Assembly (NCBI RefSeq): GCF_001512305.1
Contig: NZ_LNUT01000001.1
Span: forward strand, 124,001 to 188,000
DNA: 64,000 nucleotides
Direction of reading: 5' to 3'
From: Arthrobacter sp. EPSL27
GTDB taxonomy: Bacteria; Actinomycetota; Actinomycetes; Actinomycetales; Micrococcaceae
The translations under genes were made by a program, and so were the position numbers. Shown one piece after another: positions 52,640 through 59,420 of this stretch (the first letter of the stretch is position 1; each line of letters starts with the position of its first letter). The notes below the pieces were generated by a model. The model was not told the DNA's origin and searched no databases. It saw only the letters and a program-made list of their open reading frames with translations.

Positions 52640-53352
52640 TACGCGGCGCCCTTGATCTTCAGGACCGGCTTCGTGTAGCTCACGGTCTGACCGGCGCGGG
52701 GGCCATTCTTGGCAACGAAGGAGACTTCTTCGAGCTTCAGGGCTGCCTTGACCTTGCCGGTGTCGGAGTCGGCGGCGTAGTCGGCGAGCTCGCCCTCGAC
52801 GTCGTTGTAGGCCAGGTCGGAGGCCATGCTCCACGAGCCGGTCTGGAACTTGAAGATGCCGAGCTCTTCGTCTTCAGCGAGCCGGAAGTAGACCTCGATC
52901 TGAGGCTCGGCGCCGATGCCGTCGCGGGCCTTGGCCTTGCGTTCCTGAAAGCTCAGGTGGGCGTCGGGGTCCGGGCCTACCTTGTCTTCCGGATAGTCGA
53001 TGGTCTGACCGTCGCCGGACTGGATCAGCTTGCCCGAGCGGGACCAGAGGACCATCTTCTGACGGAGCGCCTTGGAGCCTTCCAGGATGATGTCGATTTC
53101 CTTCGAGGCGGTGAAGACTTCGAGGTTGTCCTCGCCCTTGGCGTCCCATTCCTGAGGCTGGTCGCCGCCGAAGAGCTCGTAGACGGCGTCGGCAACCTCG
53201 GGGTCGCCGGTCGTGATCCGCCATTCACTCAGGGCGGCGGGGCGGCCGTTCAGCTGGTGGCCGGAGCGGAAGCGGCCTACGACGTCGTCAGCGAAGCGCT
53301 GGCGCGGCTTCTGGGCGGTTTCGGGGTTGTCTCCAAAGATTTTCAGTGCCAT
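52639..53352 (-). CDS. Recombination directionality factor-like protein (phiC31 gp3 type)
   Basis: 237 residues beginning MALKIFGDNPETAQKPRQRF. The segment GRFRSGHQLNGRPAALSEWRI, with TTGDPEVADAVYELFGG next to it, and EDNLEVFTASKEIDIILEG match what I recall of the gp3 family, the factors that let large serine integrases excise the phage. RLAEDEELGIFKFQTGSW follows. This assignment is from memory of the family pattern. The ATG at 53352 has GAAAGG upstream; a longer frame to 53454 is less likely. One copy of the five-copy element ends 73 nt before the start. Confidence 0.6.
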   Translation of the reverse strand: MALKIFGDNPETAQKPRQRFADDVVGRFRSGHQLNGRPAALSEWRITTGDPEVADAVYELFGGDQPQEWDAKGEDNLEVFTASKEIDIILEGSKALRQKMVLWSRSGKLIQSGDGQTIDYPEDKVGPDPDAHLSFQERKAKARDGIGAEPQIEVYFRLAEDEELGIFKFQTGSWSMASDLAYNDVEGELADYAADSDTGKVKAALKLEEVSFVAKNGPRAGQTVSYTKPVLKIKGAA

Positions 53353-53425
53353 TGCGTTAGTCGCCTTTCGTAATGCGTTTGTAAGTTCGGCGGGCCGTCG
53401 GCCCTTGTCGTGGTGACATGTAGAG

Positions 53426-53452
53426 AGGGAGCCATGAGGCCCTGATCTGCTC
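53426..53452 (-). promoter_or_regulatory. Five-copy bipartite element, copy C
   Basis: AGGGAGCCAT-N12-TGCTC on the plus strand, 73 nt before the recombination-factor gene. It overlaps the left arm of a 13-bp inverted repeat. Confidence 0.65.
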
Positions 53453-53484
53453 ACGAGCTCGTCGAAAACTTTCAGGGCCTCATG
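53433..53484 (-). terminator. 13-bp inverted repeat after the LAGLIDADG gene
   Basis: CATGAGGCCCTGA (53433-53445) and TCAGGGCCTCATG (53472-53484), perfect stem with a 26-nt loop, just after the LAGLIDADG gene. Probably a terminator. Confidence 0.5.
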
Positions 53485-53493
53485 GGAGGCGCT

Positions 53494-53898
53494 TTACGCG
53501 GCCGTCAGCGGCTTAGCGACGCCGGCGGGGCGCAGAATACGGGGGCCAGGGGTCGAGCCCGTCCCAGCCTCGATTACGGCCTTCTGCCGGAAGTGGGCGA
53601 CGCCGAGGACTTCGGCGATCTTGCCGGAGCGCCGGGTGCCCATGAAGGGGAGAATCTGGCGCATGATTTCCGCGGCCTTCTCGCCGGAGAGCTCCGTGTG
53701 CCACGTCGGCTTAGCCGGGGCGGGATGGAGCGAGAGGCGGATTTTCGCGTCCATGAGAGAGGCGGCGCGTCCTACTACGTCACGGTCGGTCATGGCGAGG
53801 CGGATACGCGGGTACTTGCCCCGGTGGGCGTCGAAGGTGCCTTCGCCTTCGAGGAGTCCGGCGAGCCAGAGGAGGTCGTCGCGGTTTCCGTGGATCAT
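53494..53898 (-). CDS. LAGLIDADG-type homing endonuclease-like protein
   Basis: 134 residues. DDLLWLAGLLEGEGTFDAHRGKYPRIRLAMTDRDVVGRAASLMDA covers residues 7-51 and contains the WLAGLLEGEGTF helix with the acidic end typical of the family. It has one motif, so it would act as a dimer. It is free-standing, not in an intron as far as the flanks show. The ATG at 53898 overlaps the upstream stop. Confidence 0.75.
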   Translation of the reverse strand: MIHGNRDDLLWLAGLLEGEGTFDAHRGKYPRIRLAMTDRDVVGRAASLMDAKIRLSLHPAPAKPTWHTELSGEKAAEIMRQILPFMGTRRSGKIAEVLGVAHFRQKAVIEAGTGSTPGPRILRPAGVAKPLTAA

Positions 53899-54263
53899 TC
53901 GTGGGTTCCTTCCTGAAGAGTTGGACCGTCAGCCAGCCAGAGCGGCAGGGGACGGGCAGGGAGGCCAGCGGCGCGAGCCAGGGCTCGCTCGGCGAGGGCT
54001 CCCTTGGAGTGGCGCCAGCCGTCGAGGAGGGCGACGCCGTCGGAGGCGAGCAGGAGCTCGGCGTCACGCCGGAGGGCGGCCAGCAGGTGCTCGCGTGTAA
54101 ACAGTTCGGCCGGGGCGTCGGGGTCGAAGCCCTCGGCGAGGTCGGTTTCAGCCGGGGAGATCACGTCGAAGCCCGCCGAACGGAGCGCCGAAGCGCCCCG
54201 CTCGAAGGCGTCGAAGTTCCAGCGGGGGTATCCCGTCATGGGGCCGGCGAGGTAAAGCCTCAC
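53895..54263 (-). CDS. DUF4406/nucleoside deoxyribosyltransferase-like protein
   Basis: 122 residues. It opens MRLYLAGPMTGYPRWNFDAF, the standard pattern of this superfamily, followed by SAGFDVISPAETDL, REHLLAALRRDAELLLASDGVALLDGW and SKGALAERALARAAGLP, which correspond to the nucleotide-binding core. It may act on nucleosides to alter phage DNA precursors, or only bind them. It lies between the exonuclease and the LAGLIDADG gene with 4-nt overlaps. Confidence 0.8.
   Translation of the reverse strand: MRLYLAGPMTGYPRWNFDAFERGASALRSAGFDVISPAETDLAEGFDPDAPAELFTREHLLAALRRDAELLLASDGVALLDGWRHSKGALAERALARAAGLPARPLPLWLADGPTLQEGTHE
54095..54102 (+). repeat. GTGTAAAC site 7
   Basis: Within the DUF4406-like gene. 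Confidence 0.65.
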
Positions 54264-55090
54264 TCGGCCGTCTTGCGGGCGCGGGGAGCGCGGCGCTTGG
54301 GGCCGGTCACTTCCGCGTCAGCAGGTCCGGAGAAGACCTCGCGGCCGACGATGGTCGACTTGATTTCCTTCTCGTAGCGGAAGACCTCGCGAAGGTGGAG
54401 GAAGACGTCGAAGAGCTCTTCGTCGCACCGGACGGGGACCAGCTTCCAGCCCTCGGGCCGGACGTGGAGCACGGCGCCACCGTCAGCCTGAGGCATGGGA
54501 ATACGCCCGCCGTCGTTCCGGATGATCGAGTCGGCGAAGCGGTAGGCGGCCAGCTGGATTCCGACCTCTTCGTGAATGCCGGAGCGGGTCGTCTTGTTGT
54601 CCATCCAGAGGCGCTCGCCGCCGATGGTGGCGAAGGCGTCGAAGGAACCGGCGTACTCGTGCTTGTCACTCCACACGGTTTCTTCCATGAAGTGATACTC
54701 GGGCTTGGCGACGGTCAGGAACTCGTCGAAGTGCCGCACGAAGGGTTCGAGATCCGGATGGACGCGGCCGAGCGCTTCGCCCTTTGCCATGCGCTCGAAG
54801 AGGTCGTGCGCAGCGGTGCCCGTGTCGGCGGCCTTGCGCGTGTTGCGATCCGGCGCCTTCTTCAGGTGGTCGACGGCGGCCGAGGGGTCGTTCAAGACCA
54901 TGCTCACGATTACGCCGAGCTCGTCGACGGCGGTCTGGGCGACTTCCTTAGCGGCCCAATAGCGGAGGAACTCCTTGGGGAGCATTCCGATGATGGAGGT
55001 TACGCCAGGAACCTTGATCTTGCCGTCGTCAGGGTTCACGTAGAAGCGGGCGCCGCCTCGCTTGATGGTATTTACCTTGGGTGTCGTCAC
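54260..55090 (-). CDS. PD-(D/E)XK exonuclease (Cas4/RecB-like)
   Basis: 276 residues. DTGTAAHDLFERMAKGE holds the conserved His. YAGSFDAFATIGGERLWMDNKTTRSG carries the Asp and the DxK pair. HEEVGIQLAAYRFAD gives the QxxxY helix. The fold is that of Cas4/RecB nuclease domains, frequent in actinophage replication modules. I chose GTG 55090, since GAGAGGAG lies 8 nt upstream and the five-copy element then falls exactly 41 nt before it, as at two other genes; the open frame extends to 55108. Confidence 0.8.
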   Translation of the reverse strand: MTTPKVNTIKRGGARFYVNPDDGKIKVPGVTSIIGMLPKEFLRYWAAKEVAQTAVDELGVIVSMVLNDPSAAVDHLKKAPDRNTRKAADTGTAAHDLFERMAKGEALGRVHPDLEPFVRHFDEFLTVAKPEYHFMEETVWSDKHEYAGSFDAFATIGGERLWMDNKTTRSGIHEEVGIQLAAYRFADSIIRNDGGRIPMPQADGGAVLHVRPEGWKLVPVRCDEELFDVFLHLREVFRYEKEIKSTIVGREVFSGPADAEVTGPKRRAPRARKTAE

Positions 55091-55131
55091 GGCGGACGCT
55101 CCTCTCACTGTCGGGATGGGGACAGTAAGAG

Positions 55132-55158
55132 AGGGAGCCAGGGGCTGCCGGGTTGCTC
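55132..55158 (-). promoter_or_regulatory. Five-copy bipartite element, copy D
   Basis: AGGGAGCCAG-N12-TGCTC on the plus strand. It ends 41 nt before the exonuclease start at 55090. Confidence 0.7.
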
Positions 55159-55181
55159 AGGGCGGGGCCGGGGAAATTGAG

Positions 55182-55291
55182 GCATGACGTTATGACGAAA
55201 AAAACGTCATTCTGTATCCAGTGCTAAGAGAGAGAACTCTTATACATAGATGCAGAATGACGTTTCATTCGTCATTTCGTCATGGGGAGCG
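55182..55291. promoter_or_regulatory. AT-rich region with TGACG half-sites and a 13-bp inverted repeat
   Basis: A 110-bp patch far richer in A+T than its flanks. It has six TGACG/CGTCA half-sites and a perfect inverted repeat, AAACGTCATTCTG (55202-55214) and CAGAATGACGTTT (55253-55265). Between the arms are CTAAGAGAGAGAACTCTTATACATAG, with TATACAT as a possible -10. It may be a regulatory region or a terminator for the gene at 55292. Confidence 0.6.
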
Positions 55292-55879
55292 TCAGGAGGC
55301 GAGCTCCTCGGCGCGGGTCGCTACCCGGCGCAACGCCTCCCGCGCCGCCTTGCGGTCCTTGGCGGGCAGCTTGGCGAGCGAGTCGACGTTTACACGCGCC
55401 AGGGCCCGCTCGGTCAGAGTGCAGAGCTGGAGAATCTCCTCGACGCTTGCGAGCTCGGCGCCGCCGCCGAAGATGTTCAGGGTGCCGGAGGACCGCTCGC
55501 GCTTCTCGACGGAGCGTTCGCGGGGGCTCTCCTTGCGGAGGCCGAGCTCGTCGACCTCCTCCTCGCTGAGGCGGTCACGGAGGAGGTTGCCGGAGTGGTA
55601 GCGGATCGCGGCCTGAAGGCTGGTGACTTCGTCGCCGGGGACGTGGGCGGCGCTCATGACCTCGCGGACCCAGGTCCGGTAGGCGTAGGTGCGACCGAGC
55701 CAGTCCGGCTCACCCTCGCGGGTGAAGAAGTGAGCGCGGGCGTCGATGAAACGCCGGGCCGTCTCGCGGAGAAGCGCGGTGCGCTCGTTGTCCGAGGATG
55801 TGAGGGACTGGCTGATAGCCTCGATCGCGGCCTTCTGAATGTCAGGAAGAGAGGCGGGGGAGGCAGTCGTGTTGTTCAT
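55292..55879 (-). CDS. Hypothetical phage protein
   Basis: 195 residues, helical, no membrane segment. ERTALLRETARRFIDARAHFF and PDWLGRTYAYRTWVREVMSAAHVPGDE are written across the N-terminal half and look like a conserved actinophage family, but I cannot name its function. The C-terminal half is charged with a coiled-coil tendency. The ATG at 55879 is followed by a polar N-terminus. GTGTAAAC site 8 lies near its end in reverse orientation. Confidence 0.75.
   Translation of the reverse strand: MNNTTASPASLPDIQKAAIEAISQSLTSSDNERTALLRETARRFIDARAHFFTREGEPDWLGRTYAYRTWVREVMSAAHVPGDEVTSLQAAIRYHSGNLLRDRLSEEEVDELGLRKESPRERSVEKRERSSGTLNIFGGGAELASVEEILQLCTLTERALARVNVDSLAKLPAKDRKAAREALRRVATRAEELAS
55388..55395 (-). 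repeat. GTGTAAAC site 8
   Basis: Second reversed copy, same 18-bp context as site 3; it also encodes ARVNV. Confidence 0.7.
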
Positions 55880-55935
55880 AGTGGTCAGCCTACTAGCGCG
55901 TAGCGCCTTTCGCTAGTCTGCCTTGTAACGCAAAA

Positions 55936-55970
55936 AGCCCCGGCCCTCCCACCTGGGGAAGACCGGGGCT
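55936..55970 (-). terminator. Terminator after the dNMP kinase gene
   Basis: AGCCCCGG (55936-55943) and CCGGGGCT (55963-55970). On the minus strand it is followed by TTTTTGCG. Confidence 0.75.
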
Positions 55971-55977
55971 GATTGCG

Positions 55978-56592
55978 TTACTTGCGTGAGGCGTAGATGA
56001 AAGTCATATCTCGGGCCACGGCGCCGGCGAGATATTCAAGCTCGTCCTGAGTGCCATTGTTCGGGACTCGAAGGTGCTCGCGGTAGTCGTCCATTGCCCG
56101 CTCGGAGGCGTGGGTGTCGCCGTCCTGAGGCAGGTCGCGGACGATCCGCACGAGGTAGCCGGTCGCGTTTCGGATTGCGTCGGCTTCGTTCGGATAGCGG
56201 ACGTCGGTCACGACGACGGGGGTTCCGTTGGCGCGGAGAGCGTCGATCCGCTGGAAGGCCGTCCTGATCCAGAATTGGTCATCCAGCGACCGGATGGACT
56301 CTGTCCCGAACCGCTGGAGGGTCCGGCGAACCTCGGGGATCAAGTCCTTGGCCTTCTCCCAGCCGAGGGACTCGACGACGTCCGAGAGGCGCCACTCGCG
56401 GACGCGGGTCACGCCTTCGTCGAGAAGCGGGAAGGTGCCGACGATCGGATCGAGGGCGAGGGCGGCCTCACGGAGCGGGTCGGCCAGGGCGACTCGGGCG
56501 TAACCGTGGTCGCGGACCAGCTTGGCGGCGAAGGTGTCCTTGCCGACGCGCTTCTTACCGATCAGGCCGATTAGAGGGGCGGGAGTGGTCAT
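55978..56592 (-). CDS. Deoxynucleoside monophosphate kinase
   Basis: 204 residues. LIGLIGKKRVGKDTFAAKLV is the P-loop; the rest has the lid and base-binding pattern of phage dNMP kinases (VVTDVRYPNEADAIR, DTHASERAMDDY). It phosphorylates dNMPs to supply phage DNA synthesis. ATG at 56592 with AAAGGAG 8-10 nt upstream. One copy of the five-copy element ends 41 nt before the start. Confidence 0.85.
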   Translation of the reverse strand: MTTPAPLIGLIGKKRVGKDTFAAKLVRDHGYARVALADPLREAALALDPIVGTFPLLDEGVTRVREWRLSDVVESLGWEKAKDLIPEVRRTLQRFGTESIRSLDDQFWIRTAFQRIDALRANGTPVVVTDVRYPNEADAIRNATGYLVRIVRDLPQDGDTHASERAMDDYREHLRVPNNGTQDELEYLAGAVARDMTFIYASRK

Positions 56593-56633
56593 TTTCGGGG
56601 CTCCTTTGGGTTGGTTGGAGTGGACACTCGGAG

Positions 56634-56660
56634 AGGGAGCCAGGACCGGCAGGTTTGCTC
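56634..56660 (-). promoter_or_regulatory. Five-copy bipartite element, copy E
   Basis: AGGGAGCCAG-N12-TGCTC on the plus strand. It ends 41 nt before the dNMP kinase start. Confidence 0.7.
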
Positions 56661-56689
56661 AGTTCGGCGAGAAATTGCCGGAAACGACG

Positions 56690-56725
56690 AAAAGCCCCTC
56701 CCTCAGGCAGAGGAAGGGGCGTTTT
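56690..56725 (-). terminator. Terminator after the holin-like genes
   Basis: AAAAGCCCCT and AGGGGCGTTTT arms around a short loop, on the minus strand followed by TTTTCG. Confidence 0.65.
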
Positions 56726-56742
56726 CGGAAGGATCGTGCCGG

Positions 56743-56976
56743 TTAGCCGACGGGGCCGGACTTCAGCGGCTCGGGGAGCTTGGGGTCGTCGACCGGCGTT
56801 ACCTTGCCGCGAGTCCAGACCACCAGGGCGGCGGTGCCGATCAGGTCGACGGCGCCAGCGATCGCGTGCTCGGCGTCGGAGTCGATCGGCAGGGCGCCGA
56901 CGACGATCAGGGCGTGGAGGAGGGCGGTCACGGCGGCAACGATCGCGCCACGGATCACGAGGGGTTCACGGTTCAT
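56743..56976 (-). CDS. Holin-like protein
   Basis: 77 residues with two hydrophobic segments, IRGAIVAAVTALLHALIVVGALPI and AVDLIGTAALVVWTRG, a charged N-terminus and a polar tail. Size, topology and place after the tail genes fit a holin, which would open the membrane for lysis. No endolysin gene is next to it in the window. The start lies 9 nt after the neighbouring membrane-protein gene. Confidence 0.65.
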   Translation of the reverse strand: MNREPLVIRGAIVAAVTALLHALIVVGALPIDSDAEHAIAGAVDLIGTAALVVWTRGKVTPVDDPKLPEPLKSGPVG

Positions 56977-56985
56977 TCAGGGCAC

Positions 56986-57276
56986 CTATCGGGAGAGAAT
57001 CTGCTGGAGTAGGGGAGCGGCGGCAATGGCGAGGCCGGCGGCCGAGGCGACGGTCGTCCAGAGGGCGCGGGGCGATACCGTCGGGGTGTTTTCGAGGGCG
57101 CGGAGGCGCGTCTCGTGGTCGCTGAGTTCGCGGCCATGCACGGCCAGGTCGGCGCCGTGCTGAGCCAGGGCGACGTCGACCTTGCCCTCTAGGCGTGTAA
57201 ACGCAATGAGAAGGTCGGCCTCGGCCTTTGTGGGGCTAATTTCCGGAGGGGTGGGCATAGTAGATGTGAGCTCCAT
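56986..57276 (-). CDS. Coiled-coil membrane protein of the lysis zone
   Basis: 96 residues. A long amphipathic helix (ADLLIAFTRLEGKVDVALAQ, then ELSDHETRLRALEN) precedes one C-terminal hydrophobic segment (ALWTTVASAAGLAIAAAPLLQQ). Similar proteins lie beside holins in actinophages and may be a second holin or an antiholin. ATG 57276 is the longest start; ATG 57258 has GGAG about 12 nt upstream and could be the real one. Confidence 0.65.
   Translation of the reverse strand: MELTSTMPTPPEISPTKAEADLLIAFTRLEGKVDVALAQHGADLAVHGRELSDHETRLRALENTPTVSPRALWTTVASAAGLAIAAAPLLQQILSR
57195..57202 (+). repeat. GTGTAAAC site 9
   Basis: Within the coiled-coil membrane-protein gene (AFTR codons). Confidence 0.65.
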
Positions 57277-57294
57277 TTCTGGGAAAGTCAGCGG

Positions 57295-57332
57295 CGTCGT
57301 AGAGCGCCCGGTGAAAGGCGCCCTACGCGACG
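57295..57332 (-). terminator. Hairpin after the tail operon
   Basis: GTAGAGCGCC (57299-57308) pairs with GGCGCCCTAC (57317-57326) with one mismatch, flanked by CGTC and GACG. It lies just after the receptor-binding gene. Confidence 0.6.
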
Positions 57333-57339
57333 GGGCGGG

Positions 57340-58419
57340 TCAGGTCCAAGTGCCGGTGTGCTTCATGATCGAGACGGTCGTGTCATTGCGGCGCGAGTTC
57401 GACTGGACAATGACGCCTCGGATGTAGCTACCTGCCGTGAGGTATCGGGTGAAGGTGCCTGTCGTCTCCCATGAGGCGCCGTCCGTGAAGCTGGAGGCGT
57501 AGGTCTGCCCTGAGCCGTTCTTCAGGAGCAGCGCGGCGCGGCCAGGGGAGCCGTTCGGGAGGGACATGAAAGTGACCGAGTAGAGCCCATTTTCCAGAAT
57601 GTTGATTGCACCAGAGAGGGCGCCAGCCGAGCTCGCAAACGTGTTGTTCCACGTCTTCGAGTTGTCCTGAGTGAGCGGCCCGACGTCCCAGTTCACGAGC
57701 CCGCCAGCAATGTCAAAGGAAGCGTTGAACTCGGCGTAGGCGAAGGGCAGGGTCCACTTGGAGCCGTCCCAGCGCTCGATCGCGTCCATAGTCGGCAGGG
57801 AGACGTCGAGGCGGCGGATCGACACACCGACTGCCAACGCTCCCGGCGTGATTTCGTCTCGTTCGGTCTTGTTGCGGACGGGGATCGGGGCGCCGCGGAG
57901 GGCCGTGTAGCGCCATACCTGAGTGATCGTGACCTGAGCCCCGTTGGTTGCGGTCGCCCCGCTGTTCACGAGGGCCTCGGCGAGGACGTAAGCCCCGGCC
58001 GGAAGGCTCGCGTAGGGCTTCGTCGGCGTGCCGGTAGAGGCGGTGCCCTGAAGGACAGCGAGGACGGCCGTATTGGTCGCGTCGCCTTTGTCGAGGTCGT
58101 TCTGCTTGACGTAGATCAGGTCGTAGCGCGAGCCGGTGCCGGGGGCCGCCGTAGTGGCGACGTTGGTCGTGCCGGTGAGGGTGAACATGTAGACGCCCTC
58201 ATTTGTCGCCCGGTTCAGGACGGGCGTGATCGCGGCGACGTTGTAGCTCATGTTCGCCGTGCCGGTTACGGGCGTCGCGTTGCGCTGGTCGAGAAGGCCC
58301 TGACGGGGAACGCCTGGGGAGTTCTCAGCCACGAGAGAGCCCAGCACGAGGCGGCCTTCGATCGGGGTCGTGCCGACGGCGCCGTTATTGCGGACAAAGA
58401 GGCCACGGTTGGCGGTCAT
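57340..58419 (-). CDS. Probable receptor-binding minor tail protein
   Basis: 359 residues. The N-terminal part (MTANRGLFVRNNGAVGTTPIEGRLV, then SPGVPRQGLLDQRNATPVTGT) resembles the base of actinophage minor tail proteins with virion attachment. The C-terminal 150 residues are beta-rich and Gly/Ser/Thr-rich (SFDIAGGLVNWDV, SGAINILENGLYSVTF, MKHTGTWT), a C1q/jelly-roll-like head likely to bind the host cell wall. The start overlaps the S74 gene by 4 nt. Confidence 0.7.
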   Translation of the reverse strand: MTANRGLFVRNNGAVGTTPIEGRLVLGSLVAENSPGVPRQGLLDQRNATPVTGTANMSYNVAAITPVLNRATNEGVYMFTLTGTTNVATTAAPGTGSRYDLIYVKQNDLDKGDATNTAVLAVLQGTASTGTPTKPYASLPAGAYVLAEALVNSGATATNGAQVTITQVWRYTALRGAPIPVRNKTERDEITPGALAVGVSIRRLDVSLPTMDAIERWDGSKWTLPFAYAEFNASFDIAGGLVNWDVGPLTQDNSKTWNNTFASSAGALSGAINILENGLYSVTFMSLPNGSPGRAALLLKNGSGQTYASSFTDGASWETTGTFTRYLTAGSYIRGVIVQSNSRRNDTTVSIMKHTGTWT

Positions 58420-59420
58420 TCAATTACTCCTTCTGGAGGGAGGATTTCGTAAGAGACGGGGGCGGGCGGGAACTCTGGCGCCGCGCTTGCCTGACGGCGG
58501 CGGTCGAGGCCGGCTCGGCTCGGCCGGGTGTACTTCGGGAGCTTCGTGTTGAAGGCGGCCTCCAAGGCGGCGATCCGCTCGTTCTGCTCCTTGACGACGT
58601 CGAGGAGTGCCACGGAGAGGAGGTCGTAGCGGATACCGTCGATCCGCCCCTCGTACCACTGGACGATTTCGGGGACGTGCTCGGCGACCTGCTCAGCGAT
58701 CAGGCCGTACTCGCCCTTGGCGCCAGGGATCAGGTTGGGCGGGCCGATCAGGCGCTCGCCCGTCTCGGGGTCTTCCGGATACACGAGCTGGTCGTTACGG
58801 TCGTAGATCACCGGCTGAAGCGCGAGGACGTCGGAGGCGTCGGAGTCGTGGCGCCTGATGTTGTTCTTGTATCGGGCCGAGGAGGTATTCCGGCCGAACT
58901 GGTTCCCGGCGCCATTCCCTACCCATACGGCGTAGAAGCTCGTGCCGGGGACGTTTTGGTTGTACGCCTGCCACGAGCCCTGAGCGAGGCTTGCTTCAGG
59001 GACGACGCCGGAAATATCGCCGCCGTTGTGGCCGTGGCCGGAGGGCGGGTAGCTGGCGGGCTTGTTCGAGATGTTGCCCCAGTCGACATTGCCGCCGCCG
59101 ACCTGAACCCAAGAGCCGTTGTACTTGACCTCGACGCCGTAGGAGCCGGGTTTTGAGTTGGTCAGCGGGCCGAAGCGGGCCACGGCGTTGCCTCCGGCGT
59201 CGTAGGCGACTACGGCGCCGTCGGTGGTGTTGATCGAGACGCGGGTGCCGCCGTCGGCGTCCAGCACGCGGAGGCCGTCGCCTCCCGAGATTGAGGCGTT
59301 ACGCAAGGTAGCGCCGCGCTCCAGGGAGGCGACTTGGCCCTCCAGCTTCGTGATCTTCTGCATGAGGGCGGCCAGCGGGTCGGATTCGACCGAGCGGCGG
59401 GGGATGCCGTCTAGTTCCAT
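58416..59420 (-). CDS. Tail protein with S74 intramolecular chaperone
   Basis: 334 residues. A short N-terminal coiled coil (LAALMQKITKLEGQVASLE) precedes a beta-helix-like region with regular Asp/Gly turns (VLDADGGTRVSINTTDGAVVAYDAGGNAV, written over residues 53-80). The C-terminal peptidase S74 domain has SSARYKNNI, with the Ser/Lys self-cleavage pair, and GEYGLIAEQVAEHVPEIV. The chaperone folds a trimeric fibre and then cuts itself off. It overlaps both neighbours closely. Confidence 0.85.
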   Translation of the reverse strand: MELDGIPRRSVESDPLAALMQKITKLEGQVASLERGATLRNASISGGDGLRVLDADGGTRVSINTTDGAVVAYDAGGNAVARFGPLTNSKPGSYGVEVKYNGSWVQVGGGNVDWGNISNKPASYPPSGHGHNGGDISGVVPEASLAQGSWQAYNQNVPGTSFYAVWVGNGAGNQFGRNTSSARYKNNIRRHDSDASDVLALQPVIYDRNDQLVYPEDPETGERLIGPPNLIPGAKGEYGLIAEQVAEHVPEIVQWYEGRIDGIRYDLLSVALLDVVKEQNERIAALEAAFNTKLPKYTRPSRAGLDRRRQASAAPEFPPAPVSYEILPPEGVIE

